Shown here: positions 25,394-34,087 of the stretch, one piece after another
Layout of the letters: each line of letters opens with the position of its first letter
Numbering within the stretch: the first letter of the stretch is position 1
NCBI GenBank assembly: GCA_017396025.1
Contig: JAFQNF010000013.1
Location: forward strand, 1-42,108
Reading direction: 5' to 3'
Source: a bacterium
GTDB taxonomy: Bacteria > Cyanobacteriota > Vampirovibrionia > Gastranaerophilales > Gastranaerophilaceae
Length of the DNA: 42,108 nucleotides
Notes under the pieces: model-generated
Told to the model about the DNA's origin: nothing
The model's input: the letters and a program-made list of their open reading frames with translations, nothing else
Database searches by the model: none
Program-made: the position numbers and the translations under genes

Positions 25394-27436
25394 TTATTTA
25401 AAGCTTAACCACATTGTTTCATATGGTTTTAATCTAACAACAATTTTCTTATCTTCAATTTTAAATGTTTTTTCTTCTTTTGTTATTAACTCTGTCATTT
25501 TTATAAGTGTATTTTCGTTGTTTAATCCTAAATCAGAAATGTTAATTTCTGCAAAAATTTTTGATTCTGATAAGTTGTTTAGCATTAAAATTTTGTCGTA
25601 CTTTCCTGTTCTTAGATATGAAAATACTTCGGATTTATTTGTTTTAATTTCTGTAAAATCACCACGAGAAATTGTTGGGTAATTTTTTCTTACTTCAATT
25701 AATCTTTTTACCTTTTTATATATTCTGCTTTTAAAATTATTGTTTCTATACATTGCGCGGTAGAATGTATTTCTTTTAATGGCTCCTCTATGGATATCTC
25801 GGCTATCAAAATATGAAAGCATTTCTGTTTTTTCACCATTTTTGCTTTTATTTTTTCTTTCTCTTATTTTTGCCCAGCGTTGAGCGTAAGAAAAATTATT
25901 TCTACTTCCAATTTCATCACCATAATAAATAATTGGAATACCTTTTAAAGAAAGTAAAATAGCAAACGCCATATTAATTCTATCTGGGTTGTTATCTAGA
26001 AAATCTGCCATTCTACCACTTATGCCATAGCCTTTTCTAAATTCTGCGCCTTTATCTGCTAAATCTTCATAAAGAAGTTCTCTTGTTTCTTTGTTTACCA
26101 TTTCAAGAGTTAATTCATCGTGAACCCTTAAGAAAATTGCCCAACTAGCACTATCTGGAATTTGCGGGGTTTGTCTATGAGTTTTCCAAAAATATTTATT
26201 ATCTCCAGATACTAAAGTTGCCCAAATTGCAGGCATGTAAGGGAAATGATATGCAATTTGTGCTTCGTTTGTTCTTGTTAGTTCTTTTGTTTTATCATCA
26301 ATATTTATGTTAATTGTTCTTTCTGTGCCAAAGTATGGCAAAAGCTTTCTTGGTGGCTGGCACGCTTCAACTTGGATTACACTTCTTGGAGCTGTTTCTT
26401 GAAGGAATGTGCTTAAAATTTTCACAATTTCATGAGTTTTTGGTAAGTTTTCTGCGTTTGTTCCATCTTCTTTAATTAGGTATGGAATGGCGTCCATTCT
26501 AAAAATATCAATGCCTAAGTTCGCCCAAAATGCTATTGTTCTTAGGTTATAATATAAAACTTCTGGATTTTTCCAATTAATATCTAATTGAAAAGGGTAA
26601 AATGTGTGATATAAATAGTAATCTTTACCGTTTATGTTTTCTTTTCTGTAATGTGTTTCTGTTATTTCTGGGAATATTAATCTTCTTTTTGAAATTGTTG
26701 TTAAATCGTGTTTGTATTCTGCGATATATCCAATTTTTTCATCTTTATAAACTTTTTTTTCTGGTTCTTCCTCTGAAACAACAAAATAATTTAATTTGTC
26801 TAAATCTCCTTTTTGTGCGTCTTTAAACCATTCGTGTTGGTCGGAAAAGTGATTTAAAACTAGGTCTGATTTTAGTTTAAAACCACGCCTTTTTGCTTCT
26901 GTTATAAATTGGATAAATTCAGGCATTCCTCCTAAATCACTTCTTACGTCACGAGGGTTTCTAACATCAAAACCAGCATCACCCATTGGTGAATCTGCAA
27001 ATGGAAGCATATAAATTGTGGTTACACCTAAATCTTTTAAATAACGAAGCATTTTTACAGAGTCAAAAAATGTATTTGGACTCATATCATCATCAACACC
27101 AAATTGGTCAACATAAAGCATATAAATAACTTCGTCTTTATACCAATCATTGCTTCTATTTAAATCGTCTTCTTTTAATCTTGGTTCTCTGTTTAATCGG
27201 CTTTCTTTTATTATTTTTAAAACATTTATGTATATTTCGTCTGTTTGTTTTGAACCGTAAACTTTGGAAATAGAATCTTTTAATCTTTTTTCAACATCTT
27301 TAGATACAACATTTTCAGTTTGTATTATATCTATAATTTTTTGATTAGTAATAAACCCAGTAGAAAATGCCATTGCAGGCAAAGAATAGTTTAACAAAAT
27401 ACTAACGGCTAAAAACGATACAATGAGTTTCTTCAT
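25394..27436 (-). CDS. Exported GH13 alpha-glucosidase/trehalose synthase-like enzyme
   Basis: The 680-residue protein starts with a Sec signal peptide (about 1-23, ending PAMAF). The GH13 barrel follows, with region I DLVLNH (191-196), nucleophile D315 in FRMDAIP, acid/base E357 in QVEACQ, and D440 in RVHDELTLEM. The HDELTLEM and YYGDEIG segments most resemble trehalose synthase (TreS, maltose to trehalose isomerisation) and its alpha-glucosidase relatives. A C-terminal beta domain completes it. TreS itself is normally cytoplasmic, so a signal peptide suggests action on maltodextrins outside the inner membrane. AGAAGGAA precedes the ATG. It lies 46 bases downstream of leuA. Substrate and product are uncertain. 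Confidence 0.88.
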   Translation of the reverse strand: MKKLIVSFLAVSILLNYSLPAMAFSTGFITNQKIIDIIQTENVVSKDVEKRLKDSISKVYGSKQTDEIYINVLKIIKESRLNREPRLKEDDLNRSNDWYKDEVIYMLYVDQFGVDDDMSPNTFFDSVKMLRYLKDLGVTTIYMLPFADSPMGDAGFDVRNPRDVRSDLGGMPEFIQFITEAKRRGFKLKSDLVLNHFSDQHEWFKDAQKGDLDKLNYFVVSEEEPEKKVYKDEKIGYIAEYKHDLTTISKRRLIFPEITETHYRKENINGKDYYLYHTFYPFQLDINWKNPEVLYYNLRTIAFWANLGIDIFRMDAIPYLIKEDGTNAENLPKTHEIVKILSTFLQETAPRSVIQVEACQPPRKLLPYFGTERTININIDDKTKELTRTNEAQIAYHFPYMPAIWATLVSGDNKYFWKTHRQTPQIPDSASWAIFLRVHDELTLEMVNKETRELLYEDLADKGAEFRKGYGISGRMADFLDNNPDRINMAFAILLSLKGIPIIYYGDEIGSRNNFSYAQRWAKIRERKNKSKNGEKTEMLSYFDSRDIHRGAIKRNTFYRAMYRNNNFKSRIYKKVKRLIEVRKNYPTISRGDFTEIKTNKSEVFSYLRTGKYDKILMLNNLSESKIFAEINISDLGLNNENTLIKMTELITKEEKTFKIEDKKIVVRLKPYETMWLSFK

Positions 27437-27482
27437 AAAATATTCCTTCTAGGTCGTTATATTTTATTATACTAAAAACAAA

Positions 27483-28994
27483 TTATAGAGTTTCAATAAT
27501 GTTCAAACCATTGAAAATAGCTTTGATATTTGCCTGAACAGTACTTTCGTCGCAACCTCTTGAAATAATTGTTTCTCCATTCGGTGCTTTAAAGTACATA
27601 ATTGTCATAGCGCTAGCATCTGAACCCATATTTAAAGCTTTTTGTTCGTAGTTTAAAAATTCACAATTAAAACCAGCCTTTTTGATTGCTTTAATGCAAG
27701 CGTCAACAGGACCGTTACCAGATTCTTCTATGCAATATTTTTCGCCTTTATAGCTGAATGTAAGTTTAATTGTGTCATCAGAAACTCTTTCAAGGTCGTG
27801 ATGTTTGAATGCACCCTTGATATTAAGAACATTGTTATTATAAATGTCGATAACGTTTCTAGTTGAAAGTTCGCCAATTTTTTCAGCTTCTGCTTTTGCA
27901 ATAGGTGCAATTCTTTGAGCTTCGTGAATAGAAATTGGATAACCTGCTTTTGCGATGATTTCAAATATTGCAGTTTTACCAGATTGAGATGTGAAACCAA
28001 GTTTTTCATCATCCTTTCTACCAATAAGTGATGGATGAATTGGTCTATATGCACCTTTTTCCATATCTTTTGTTTTAATAGCACCATCTTGGTGAATGCC
28101 GCTTCTGTGTGCTAAAGCGTCTGGGCCAATTAGTGCAGCTTTTTCGTATATTTTTACGTTTGACATATCAGAAACAACAAGGGCTGTTTCATAAATTTTT
28201 TCTAGATTTAATGGAACATCAACTCCAGAATTATGAAGTGCAATAGCTACTTCGTACATATTTGTATTACCTGCACGCTCACCTAGTCCATTTAATGCGC
28301 ATTCTAGCTGAACTGCACCAGCAAAATAGCTTTCAACTGTTGCAGCTGTTGCCATACCTAAATCATTATGGTTATGAACAGCAATAATAATATCTTTTGG
28401 AAGAGCTGTATAAACTTTTTCAACTAATTCTACAAACTTTTTAGGACGAGTACGTTCAACTGTATTTGGAAGGTTGATAACAGTCGCACCTGCTTTTACA
28501 ACTTCTTGAAGTGAGTCAATTACAAAATCGATGTTTTCATGGCAATCGCCAAAGTGTTCAACAGAAAATTGAACTTCACCACACTTACCTATAGTTTTCT
28601 TTGCAAATTCAACAGCTTCAACCGCAATTTTTCTAACTTGTTCAGGTGTTTTATTTAGAACATATTGCATATTAAATGGGCTCATAGCAATAAATGTATG
28701 AATTCTTGGTTTGTTAGCTGGTTCAATAGCTTCAGCTACTTTTATAATATCGCCTTGAACCGCACGAGCTAGTCCGGAAATTACAATATTGTTCGGTGCG
28801 ATTTGTGCTAATCGACTACAAGCTTCAAAATCCATATCTGAAGCAGCAGAAAAACCAACTTCTACACCTTGAACACCGAGTTCAACGAGGTGATTAAATA
28901 TTATTTCTTTTTCGTAAGTGTTCCAAGGTTTTTTTAATGATTGATTACCGTCTCTTAAAGTAATATCGTAGAAAAATGGTTGTCTTTGCGTCAT
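27483..28994 (-). CDS. leuA: 2-isopropylmalate synthase LeuA
   Basis: LeuA condenses acetyl-CoA with 2-ketoisovalerate, the first committed step of leucine synthesis. The 503 residues have the HMGL-like barrel start DITLRDGNQS with the catalytic Arg-Asp, the metal-binding HNHNDLG, GLGERAGNT, and the C-terminal LeuA_dimer regulatory domain (ESGNGPVDAC) responsible for leucine feedback. RHSGIHQDG confirms the isopropylmalate rather than citramalate type. AAGGGCGG lies five bases before the ATG. The gene is divergent from purB with a 75-base gap, and no leucine-rich leader peptide or attenuator hairpin is visible there. Confidence 0.96.
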   Translation of the reverse strand: MTQRQPFFYDITLRDGNQSLKKPWNTYEKEIIFNHLVELGVQGVEVGFSAASDMDFEACSRLAQIAPNNIVISGLARAVQGDIIKVAEAIEPANKPRIHTFIAMSPFNMQYVLNKTPEQVRKIAVEAVEFAKKTIGKCGEVQFSVEHFGDCHENIDFVIDSLQEVVKAGATVINLPNTVERTRPKKFVELVEKVYTALPKDIIIAVHNHNDLGMATAATVESYFAGAVQLECALNGLGERAGNTNMYEVAIALHNSGVDVPLNLEKIYETALVVSDMSNVKIYEKAALIGPDALAHRSGIHQDGAIKTKDMEKGAYRPIHPSLIGRKDDEKLGFTSQSGKTAIFEIIAKAGYPISIHEAQRIAPIAKAEAEKIGELSTRNVIDIYNNNVLNIKGAFKHHDLERVSDDTIKLTFSYKGEKYCIEESGNGPVDACIKAIKKAGFNCEFLNYEQKALNMGSDASAMTIMYFKAPNGETIISRGCDESTVQANIKAIFNGLNIIETL

Positions 28995-29016
28995 ATTACC
29001 GCCCTTTGTCTCATTC

Positions 29017-29045
29017 TTGAACTCTGCATGGTGTTATTGTAAAAT
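29017..29045 (+). promoter_or_regulatory. Putative sigma-70 promoter of purB
   Basis: TTGAAC (29017-29022), a 17-base spacer and TAAAAT (29040-29045) lie 25 bases before the purB ATG. Both hexamers match consensus well with ideal spacing, and GGAAAG follows as the ribosome binding site. No PurR-type box or purine riboswitch is recognisable in the short gap. Confidence 0.6.
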
Positions 29046-29069
29046 AAAATCATAGAAAAGGAAAGCAAT

Positions 29070-30362
29070 ATGATTGATAGATATTCAAGAGAAGAGATGA
29101 AAAAAATATGGGAATTAAATTCTAAGTTTAGGTATTATCTTGATGTCGAATTAGCTGTTTGTAAGTCGTATAATCAAATGGGACAAATCCCTGATTCGGC
29201 GTTGCTTGAAATTATTGAAAAAGCAGACTTTTCTGTTGAAAGAATTGATGAAATTGAACGTGAAGTTCATCATGATGTTATTGCTTTTCTTACTAATGTA
29301 AATGAAAATGTTGGCGAAAACTCACGCTATATTCACATGGGAATGACAAGCTCCGATGTTATTGATACAGCTTTAGCGCTTCAAATGCAAGATGCTGGAA
29401 AAATTATTTTAAAAGATTTAGATATTTTATTAGAAACTTTAAAGGAAAAAGCAAAAGAGCATAAAGAAACAATTTGTATTGGCCGTTCACACGGAATCCA
29501 TGCAGAGCCAATGACTTTTGGTGTCAAAGTTTGTGGTTGGATTGATTTAATTGAACGTAATAAAAGAAATTTTGAAAAAGCATTAGAAGAAGCTAGAATT
29601 GGTCAAATTTCAGGACCAGTTGGTACATATAGTAATATTAACCCAGAAATTGAAAAACAAACTTGCGATATTTTAGGTTTAAAACCTGCAAAATTCTCAA
29701 CACAGGTGATTGCTCGTGATATTCATGCGCAATATTTACAATCTTTGGCTTTAATTGCTTCTGTTGTTGAACAAATTGCAATTGAATTAAGACATCTTCA
29801 AAGAACTGAAGTTTTAGAAGTAGAAGAAGGATTTGCAAAAGGTCAAAAAGGTTCAAGTGCTATGCCTCATAAAAAGAACCCAATTTCTGGTGAAAATTTG
29901 TCAGGTTTAGCTCGCATAGTCCGCTCTAATTCTCTTGCTTCAATGGAAAATATTGCGTTGTGGCACGAAAGAGATATATCTCACAGCAGCGCTGAAAGAA
30001 TTATATTCCCAGATTCAACAATTTTGGTTGACTATATGCTATCTAGACTTGAAAAAACAATTAAAAATCTTGTTGTTCATAAGGATAATATGCTTAAAAA
30101 TACAAATCTTTTTGGCGGAATTGTGTTCTCTCAGAAAGTTTTGTTAAAGCTTTGTTCAAAAGGAATGCTTCGTGAGGATGCATATAAAATTGTTCAAACA
30201 AATGCCCTTGATGCGTTTAATAACCACGGAAGTTTTATTGAAAATCTTCTAAAAGACGAAGAAGTGCTTGCATTGTTAACAACAGATGAAATTATTGAAT
30301 GTTTTAATATTGAAGATTATTTAAAAAATATTGATTCTATTTATAAAAGGTTTGAAATTTAA
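29070..30362 (+). CDS. purB: Adenylosuccinate lyase PurB
   Basis: PurB catalyses two fumarate-releasing steps: SAICAR to AICAR, and adenylosuccinate to AMP. The 430 residues are the usual length for the short bacterial form. The fumarase/aspartase superfamily signature GSSAMPHKKNPISGE is intact, as are TSSDVIDTA and the catalytic His in RSHGIHAEPM. It has a good ribosome binding site and promoter and stands alone. Its stop codon overlaps the stop codon of the convergent DUF2997 gene by four bases, so no terminator separates the two. Confidence 0.97.
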   Translation: MIDRYSREEMKKIWELNSKFRYYLDVELAVCKSYNQMGQIPDSALLEIIEKADFSVERIDEIEREVHHDVIAFLTNVNENVGENSRYIHMGMTSSDVIDTALALQMQDAGKIILKDLDILLETLKEKAKEHKETICIGRSHGIHAEPMTFGVKVCGWIDLIERNKRNFEKALEEARIGQISGPVGTYSNINPEIEKQTCDILGLKPAKFSTQVIARDIHAQYLQSLALIASVVEQIAIELRHLQRTEVLEVEEGFAKGQKGSSAMPHKKNPISGENLSGLARIVRSNSLASMENIALWHERDISHSSAERIIFPDSTILVDYMLSRLEKTIKNLVVHKDNMLKNTNLFGGIVFSQKVLLKLCSKGMLREDAYKIVQTNALDAFNNHGSFIENLLKDEEVLALLTTDEIIECFNIEDYLKNIDSIYKRFEI

Positions 30363-30568
30363 TAATCTATTTCTCTAATTTCAACATTTTCAATGGTTAT
30401 ATTATCTTCTTCATAGTATTCTTGGGTAAATTCTTGTTTTGTAATCTTAACGTCTGCTAAATTTTCTAGCACTTTAACGTAAGCAAGGCATTCTTTCCCC
30501 TTTATTCCAACTGTTTCCATTTGTACTTCACCATTTGGAAGTAATTTTATTTTAAGTTGTTTTCCCAT
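30359..30568 (-). CDS. DUF2997-like small protein
   Basis: The 69-residue protein follows the DUF2997 pattern: a short N-terminal strand with basic residues and a PNGEVQMET turn, then GIKGKECLAYVKVLENLADV, then FTQEYYEED. In cyanobacteria, genes of this family are found next to the Ycf35 (DUF1257) gene, and the same holds here with a two-base gap. The function is unknown. It is the last gene of the eight-gene operon and ends in overlap with purB. The recognition is by eye but the neighbourhood supports it. Confidence 0.82.
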   Translation of the reverse strand: MGKQLKIKLLPNGEVQMETVGIKGKECLAYVKVLENLADVKITKQEFTQEYYEEDNITIENVEIREIDY

Positions 30569-30570
30569 TT

Positions 30571-31074
30571 TTACTCCAAATTTATGGTTAAAACTATTGT
30601 ATTATCTTCATAGACTTCTTCATCTTCAATTTCAAGATTTTGATATTCAAGTCTTTCTTTTATCTTATTGTATGAAATTTCTTGAGCATTTGTGGAATAT
30701 TCATTTCCTAAGTTGGATAGAAGTTCCGCAACTCCATTTTCATTATGATAAGTGATTCTTACTTTGTATGGTTCGTTTTTTGATTTATAAAAATCTAGTT
30801 GAAATGTTTCGCATTCGCAAGATATATCACCTTGGCATTCAACAATGTTAGTTGCACCGTGTTCTTCTAGTGTTTTTAATAATGCATCTTTATCCATTAT
30901 TAAAGTATCAAATTCTTTATTGCAAAGTTTTTCTAAAACACCATTATCTAGGTGAATATATTCTCCACTTTCAATTTCTGTTGTTTGGGTATTGTGTAAT
31001 GCAATAATTTCACTAATTGTACTTGATAATACAGAAAATAATGAAGTTGGATATGCTGATACTGTAATTGACAT
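30571..31074 (-). CDS. Ycf35-like (DUF1257) protein
   Basis: The 167-residue protein is a divergent member of the DUF1257/Ycf35 family. The core FDTLIMDKDALLKTLEEHGA, the paired strands ending YKVRITYHN, and the EYSTNAQEISYNKIKERLEYQ segment follow the family layout. An unusual N-terminal part of about 50 residues replaces the usual short MSHF start. Ycf35 is encoded in cyanobacteria and red-lineage plastids; its function is unknown. It lies between Ycf46 (nine-base gap) and DUF2997 (two-base gap). Assignment by motif alone would be weak; with both neighbours it is likely. Two cysteine pairs (CQGDISCEC) at about 78-86 might bind metal. Confidence 0.75.
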   Translation of the reverse strand: MSITVSAYPTSLFSVLSSTISEIIALHNTQTTEIESGEYIHLDNGVLEKLCNKEFDTLIMDKDALLKTLEEHGATNIVECQGDISCECETFQLDFYKSKNEPYKVRITYHNENGVAELLSNLGNEYSTNAQEISYNKIKERLEYQNLEIEDEEVYEDNTIVLTINLE

Positions 31075-31083
31075 AAATTCTCC

Positions 31084-32706
31084 TTATATATCCAATCTTC
31101 TACCGCCACGAGTTGATGTTACATCTTCTTCGTCTTTTGCTTTTTCTGTATATTTCTTTATGCTTTCTTTTGATGAAGCGCTTACAGCTCTGACATTTGC
31201 CCATTCTCTTATTGCAAGAATAGATTCTTTTTGTGTTTTTGAAAGTGGAACCGTATTTTCTATTGCTTTATTAAAATCGTCAATTTCTAAAGCTCTATTT
31301 TCAAAAAATGCATCACAAAGGGCGCTTATAACGGCTTGTTCTATTTCTGAACCTATAAAGCCTTCTGTTTTTTGTGCTAAATCACTTATTAGCTTTTTAT
31401 CATTAGCTTTTACATTTGCGCATACTTCTTCATCTTTAAGGCGTTTTGCTAAGTGAACTTTGAATATTTCTTCGCGCTCTGTAAGTGTTGGCAAATCTAC
31501 AAAGAAAATTTCGTCAAAACGTCCTTTTCTTAAAAGTTCTGGTGGTAGTTTACTAATATTATTTGCTGTTGCAATAACAAATACAGGTGCTGTTTTTTCT
31601 TGCATCCAAGTTAAAAAAGTACCAAAAATTCTTGATGATACTCCACTATCGTTGCTAGAACTTACACCATTTAATCCTTTTTCAATTTCATCAACCCATA
31701 AAATGGCTGGTGCCACAGCTTCAACAGTTGCTATAGCTTTTCTCATATTTTCTTCGGAACTTCCAACAATCCCGCTGAAAATTTTGCCTAAATCTAGTCT
31801 TAATAGTGGCAATTGCCAAATAGTACTCATTGCTTTTGCTGTTAAACTTTTACCGCAACCAGGGATGCCTGTTACTAAAACTCCTTTTGGTGCTGGTATA
31901 CAATATTTTTTAGCTCTTTCTGACCAAGAATTATTTCTTTTTAGTAGCCATTTTTTTAGATTATCTAATCCCCCGATGTCGTCAATTCCAAGATCTGTTT
32001 GAATATATTCAAGCATTCCTGTTTTTCTTATAACTTGCATTTTTTCTTCAAGAATTATGCCAATATCGTTTTTATTTAGTTTTCCATCTTGAACCATTGC
32101 TAAAGCAAATGCATTTTCTGCTTCTTGCATAGTAAGACCTAGTGCTGCTTTGCATAATTTATCTTTGTCTTCTTCTGTAAGTTCATTTATATCTATTCTC
32201 TTGTTTACAGAAATCATTTTATTCAATCGTTCTTTTATGTCTTCTAAATTTGGTAATGGAAAATCATATATTACGATATCTTTTTGAAGTGATTCTGGAA
32301 TATTTAATTCTGGAGATATAAAAATAACATTTTTTCTTGCATTGCTTGTTTTTAATGTTGGAATTAAATCTCTTAATGAACGCACAATAACAGGGTCTGC
32401 TGGACGTTGTTTGTTTCCAAAAAATACGTGAAAATCATATAAAATAAATACAGCATCTTTGTCATATTTTTCTATGAATTCTATTAAACGAGCAGGATTT
32501 GAAGTATTTGAAATAACATCGTCTTTATTTTTTAAACCAATAGCCTGAGTCCAAACAAGAACTTCTCTTTGCACTTTTACTTTTGCTTGGTTTGATACTA
32601 CTGATTTTATGAATTTTGTTGCTCTTTCTTCTTCATAAGTAGAAATGTATATATATGGGAAACGAGCTTTTAATAAATTTGAAAGCTTTTTAGAGTTATT
32701 TTCCAT
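31084..32706 (-). CDS. ycf46: AAA ATPase of the Ycf46 family
   Basis: The protein, 540 residues from the chosen start, has an N-terminal domain of about 235 residues resembling a degenerate AAA module (FILYDFHVFFG). A full AAA+ core follows, with Walker A GIPGCGKS, Walker B LWVDEIEKGL, sensor-1 TANN and the RKGRFDE arginine finger region. The sequence LPLLRLDLGKIFSGIVGSSE is typical of Ycf46. Ycf46 is found in cyanobacteria and red-algal plastids, where a cyanobacterial member has been linked to CO2-responsive growth. An in-frame ATG at 32721 lacks a ribosome binding site, while the one at 32706 has GAGG nine bases upstream, so I use the latter. Confidence 0.9.
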   Translation of the reverse strand: MENNSKKLSNLLKARFPYIYISTYEEERATKFIKSVVSNQAKVKVQREVLVWTQAIGLKNKDDVISNTSNPARLIEFIEKYDKDAVFILYDFHVFFGNKQRPADPVIVRSLRDLIPTLKTSNARKNVIFISPELNIPESLQKDIVIYDFPLPNLEDIKERLNKMISVNKRIDINELTEEDKDKLCKAALGLTMQEAENAFALAMVQDGKLNKNDIGIILEEKMQVIRKTGMLEYIQTDLGIDDIGGLDNLKKWLLKRNNSWSERAKKYCIPAPKGVLVTGIPGCGKSLTAKAMSTIWQLPLLRLDLGKIFSGIVGSSEENMRKAIATVEAVAPAILWVDEIEKGLNGVSSSNDSGVSSRIFGTFLTWMQEKTAPVFVIATANNISKLPPELLRKGRFDEIFFVDLPTLTEREEIFKVHLAKRLKDEEVCANVKANDKKLISDLAQKTEGFIGSEIEQAVISALCDAFFENRALEIDDFNKAIENTVPLSKTQKESILAIREWANVRAVSASSKESIKKYTEKAKDEEDVTSTRGGRRLDI

Positions 32707-32748
32707 CTTTTTATACCTCATTAAATTTTCTTAAATTTTAGCATATTT

Positions 32749-33333
32749 TTAGTGCTTTGTGTGCATTTTTAGCTCTTTGATAACTTTTTCAAAATCGCCC
32801 ATTCCGTTCATAAATATACTTCCATTTTTTTCTATATTTATTTCAATTTTATTCTTATATTGTTTAATTTCTTCTTCGCTGAATTTATTTGTTAAAAAAT
32901 GATATCTTTGATTTTTTGAGCCAACCCAAGGGCGCGAATAATCTTTTTCTTCTTCTATAAATTCGCCATCAATTAACAAATCAATATAGTTAAGAATATC
33001 ATTGTGTGTTTTTCTTAGTTCTTCAATTTTATTGCCGGTAAAACATATAACAGATAACCCTAGTTTTTTTGTATTTTCGCAGATGTATTTTAGTGCTTCT
33101 GCTTGTTCAAATGGTTCACCCCCAAGAAGAGTTATTCCATCAATATTTTTCATTTTTTTTATGTCTTGAATAATTTCTTCAACATCAATTTCTTTTCCTG
33201 CATTAAAATCCCATGTTGCTTTTGCCCAGCAACCTTTGCAGTGTTTTGAACATCCTTGAAACCATATACAGTATCTTGTTTTAGGTCCCTCAACTCGTGA
33301 TTTTTTTAATATTTTATAAACTCTAACTTTCAT
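32749..33333 (-). CDS. Radical-SAM activase-like protein (NrdG/PflA-related)
   Basis: From the chosen ATG the protein has 194 residues. It shows the radical-SAM cluster motif with C28, C32 and C35 in FQGCSKHCKGCWAK, the LLGGEPFEQ motif for SAM binding, and a short barrel, like activating enzymes of anaerobic ribonucleotide reductase. No glycyl-radical enzyme is nearby, so the target is unknown and nrdG is not assigned. The reading frame extends upstream to a TTG at 33402 inside the preceding gene, but the extra residues are unrelated to the family. The ATG at 33333 sits two bases after the upstream stop codon and is preferred despite lacking a clear Shine-Dalgarno sequence. Confidence 0.83.
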   Translation of the reverse strand: MKVRVYKILKKSRVEGPKTRYCIWFQGCSKHCKGCWAKATWDFNAGKEIDVEEIIQDIKKMKNIDGITLLGGEPFEQAEALKYICENTKKLGLSVICFTGNKIEELRKTHNDILNYIDLLIDGEFIEEEKDYSRPWVGSKNQRYHFLTNKFSEEEIKQYKNKIEINIEKNGSIFMNGMGDFEKVIKELKMHTKH

Positions 33334-33335
33334 TA

Positions 33336-34073
33336 TTAAAAATCGATAATTCTTTCGTTTTGGACTTTTTGTTGTTTTTTCTTTTTGAATTCTTTCACGC
33401 AAATTAGTTTGCTTAGCTGTTCTATGAAATGAGGCTTTATTTTCATTTCTTTATAGAATTCTTCTAAATTTTCAAATCCACCTTGTGTTTCTCTATATTT
33501 TATGATTTTTTTTGCAAGAATAACACTAACACCAGGAAGCGCAGTAATATCTTTTTCGCTGGCTGTATTAATATCTAGTAAATTATCATTTGTAGCGCCT
33601 AAATCTACTTCGTATTTTTTTTCTTCTATTTTTGCCTTGGTCTCTTTTACCATAAAATGCATTTTTAAATCATTAGCAATTTTAAAATAACTTGTTTTGC
33701 TATCAAAATACATGCATATTTCATCAAATTTTTGGTTAATAGGACTGTCTTCAATAGCATAAATCATAGAGTTATTTAGCATTAAATTAATTTCAATTGT
33801 ATCTTTGAAGTTTTTTTTGTTGTAAGCCCTTAAAATTTCTTCTTTTTCATTGAACGCAACAATTACAAATCGGTTTTCTAATTTGTAGGCTCTTCCTTCT
33901 TTTCTTACAAAGTTTTTGCTTCTTTTTAATGCTCTTCTTCTTCGCATTGCCACTTCAAGTTTTTGATAAGCTTCTGCTATATATTCACTCCTGTGGTATC
34001 TTGAACCAAAAAGTAACCAAAAAGCTATTTCTAAAATAATGGTTATTATCCTAAACATATTATTAGTATACAC
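33336..34073 (-). CDS. Membrane-anchored protein with ComEA-type helix-hairpin-helix domain
   Basis: The 245-residue protein has an N-terminal membrane helix (about 6-23), then a very basic stretch (about 25-60, RRRRALKRSKNF), and an uncharacterised middle of beta-strand character (62-160). The C-terminal tandem helix-hairpin-helix domain (about 165-225) begins LLDINTASEKDITALPGVS and has the GGFENLEEF second motif of ComEA. ComEA binds double-stranded DNA at the cell surface during natural transformation. Here the domain is preceded by a long unrelated segment, and the topology is uncertain, so a DNA-uptake role is only possible. It sits 14 bases downstream of the SGNH genes. Confidence 0.82.
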   Translation of the reverse strand: MYTNNMFRIITIILEIAFWLLFGSRYHRSEYIAEAYQKLEVAMRRRRALKRSKNFVRKEGRAYKLENRFVIVAFNEKEEILRAYNKKNFKDTIEINLMLNNSMIYAIEDSPINQKFDEICMYFDSKTSYFKIANDLKMHFMVKETKAKIEEKKYEVDLGATNDNLLDINTASEKDITALPGVSVILAKKIIKYRETQGGFENLEEFYKEMKIKPHFIEQLSKLICVKEFKKKKQQKVQNERIIDF

Positions 34074-34087
34074 ATTTTTTGATTTTT

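Noticed and set aside
28995..29069. Leucine attenuator or T-box leader before leuA
   Set aside because: The gap is only 75 bases, without leucine codons in a short frame, terminator hairpin or T-box motif.
31460..32002. 180-codon plus-strand frame opposite ycf46
   Set aside because: Antisense shadow of the AAA ATPase core; its composition mirrors the complementary codons.
32749..33333. Naming the radical-SAM gene nrdG
   Set aside because: The motif layout fits, but no anaerobic ribonucleotide reductase gene is present, and other activases share these motifs.
33334..33402. Longer radical-SAM protein starting at a TTG at 33402
   Set aside because: It would overlap the helix-hairpin-helix gene by 67 bases and add a stretch foreign to the family; the ATG at 33333 gives a normal protein.
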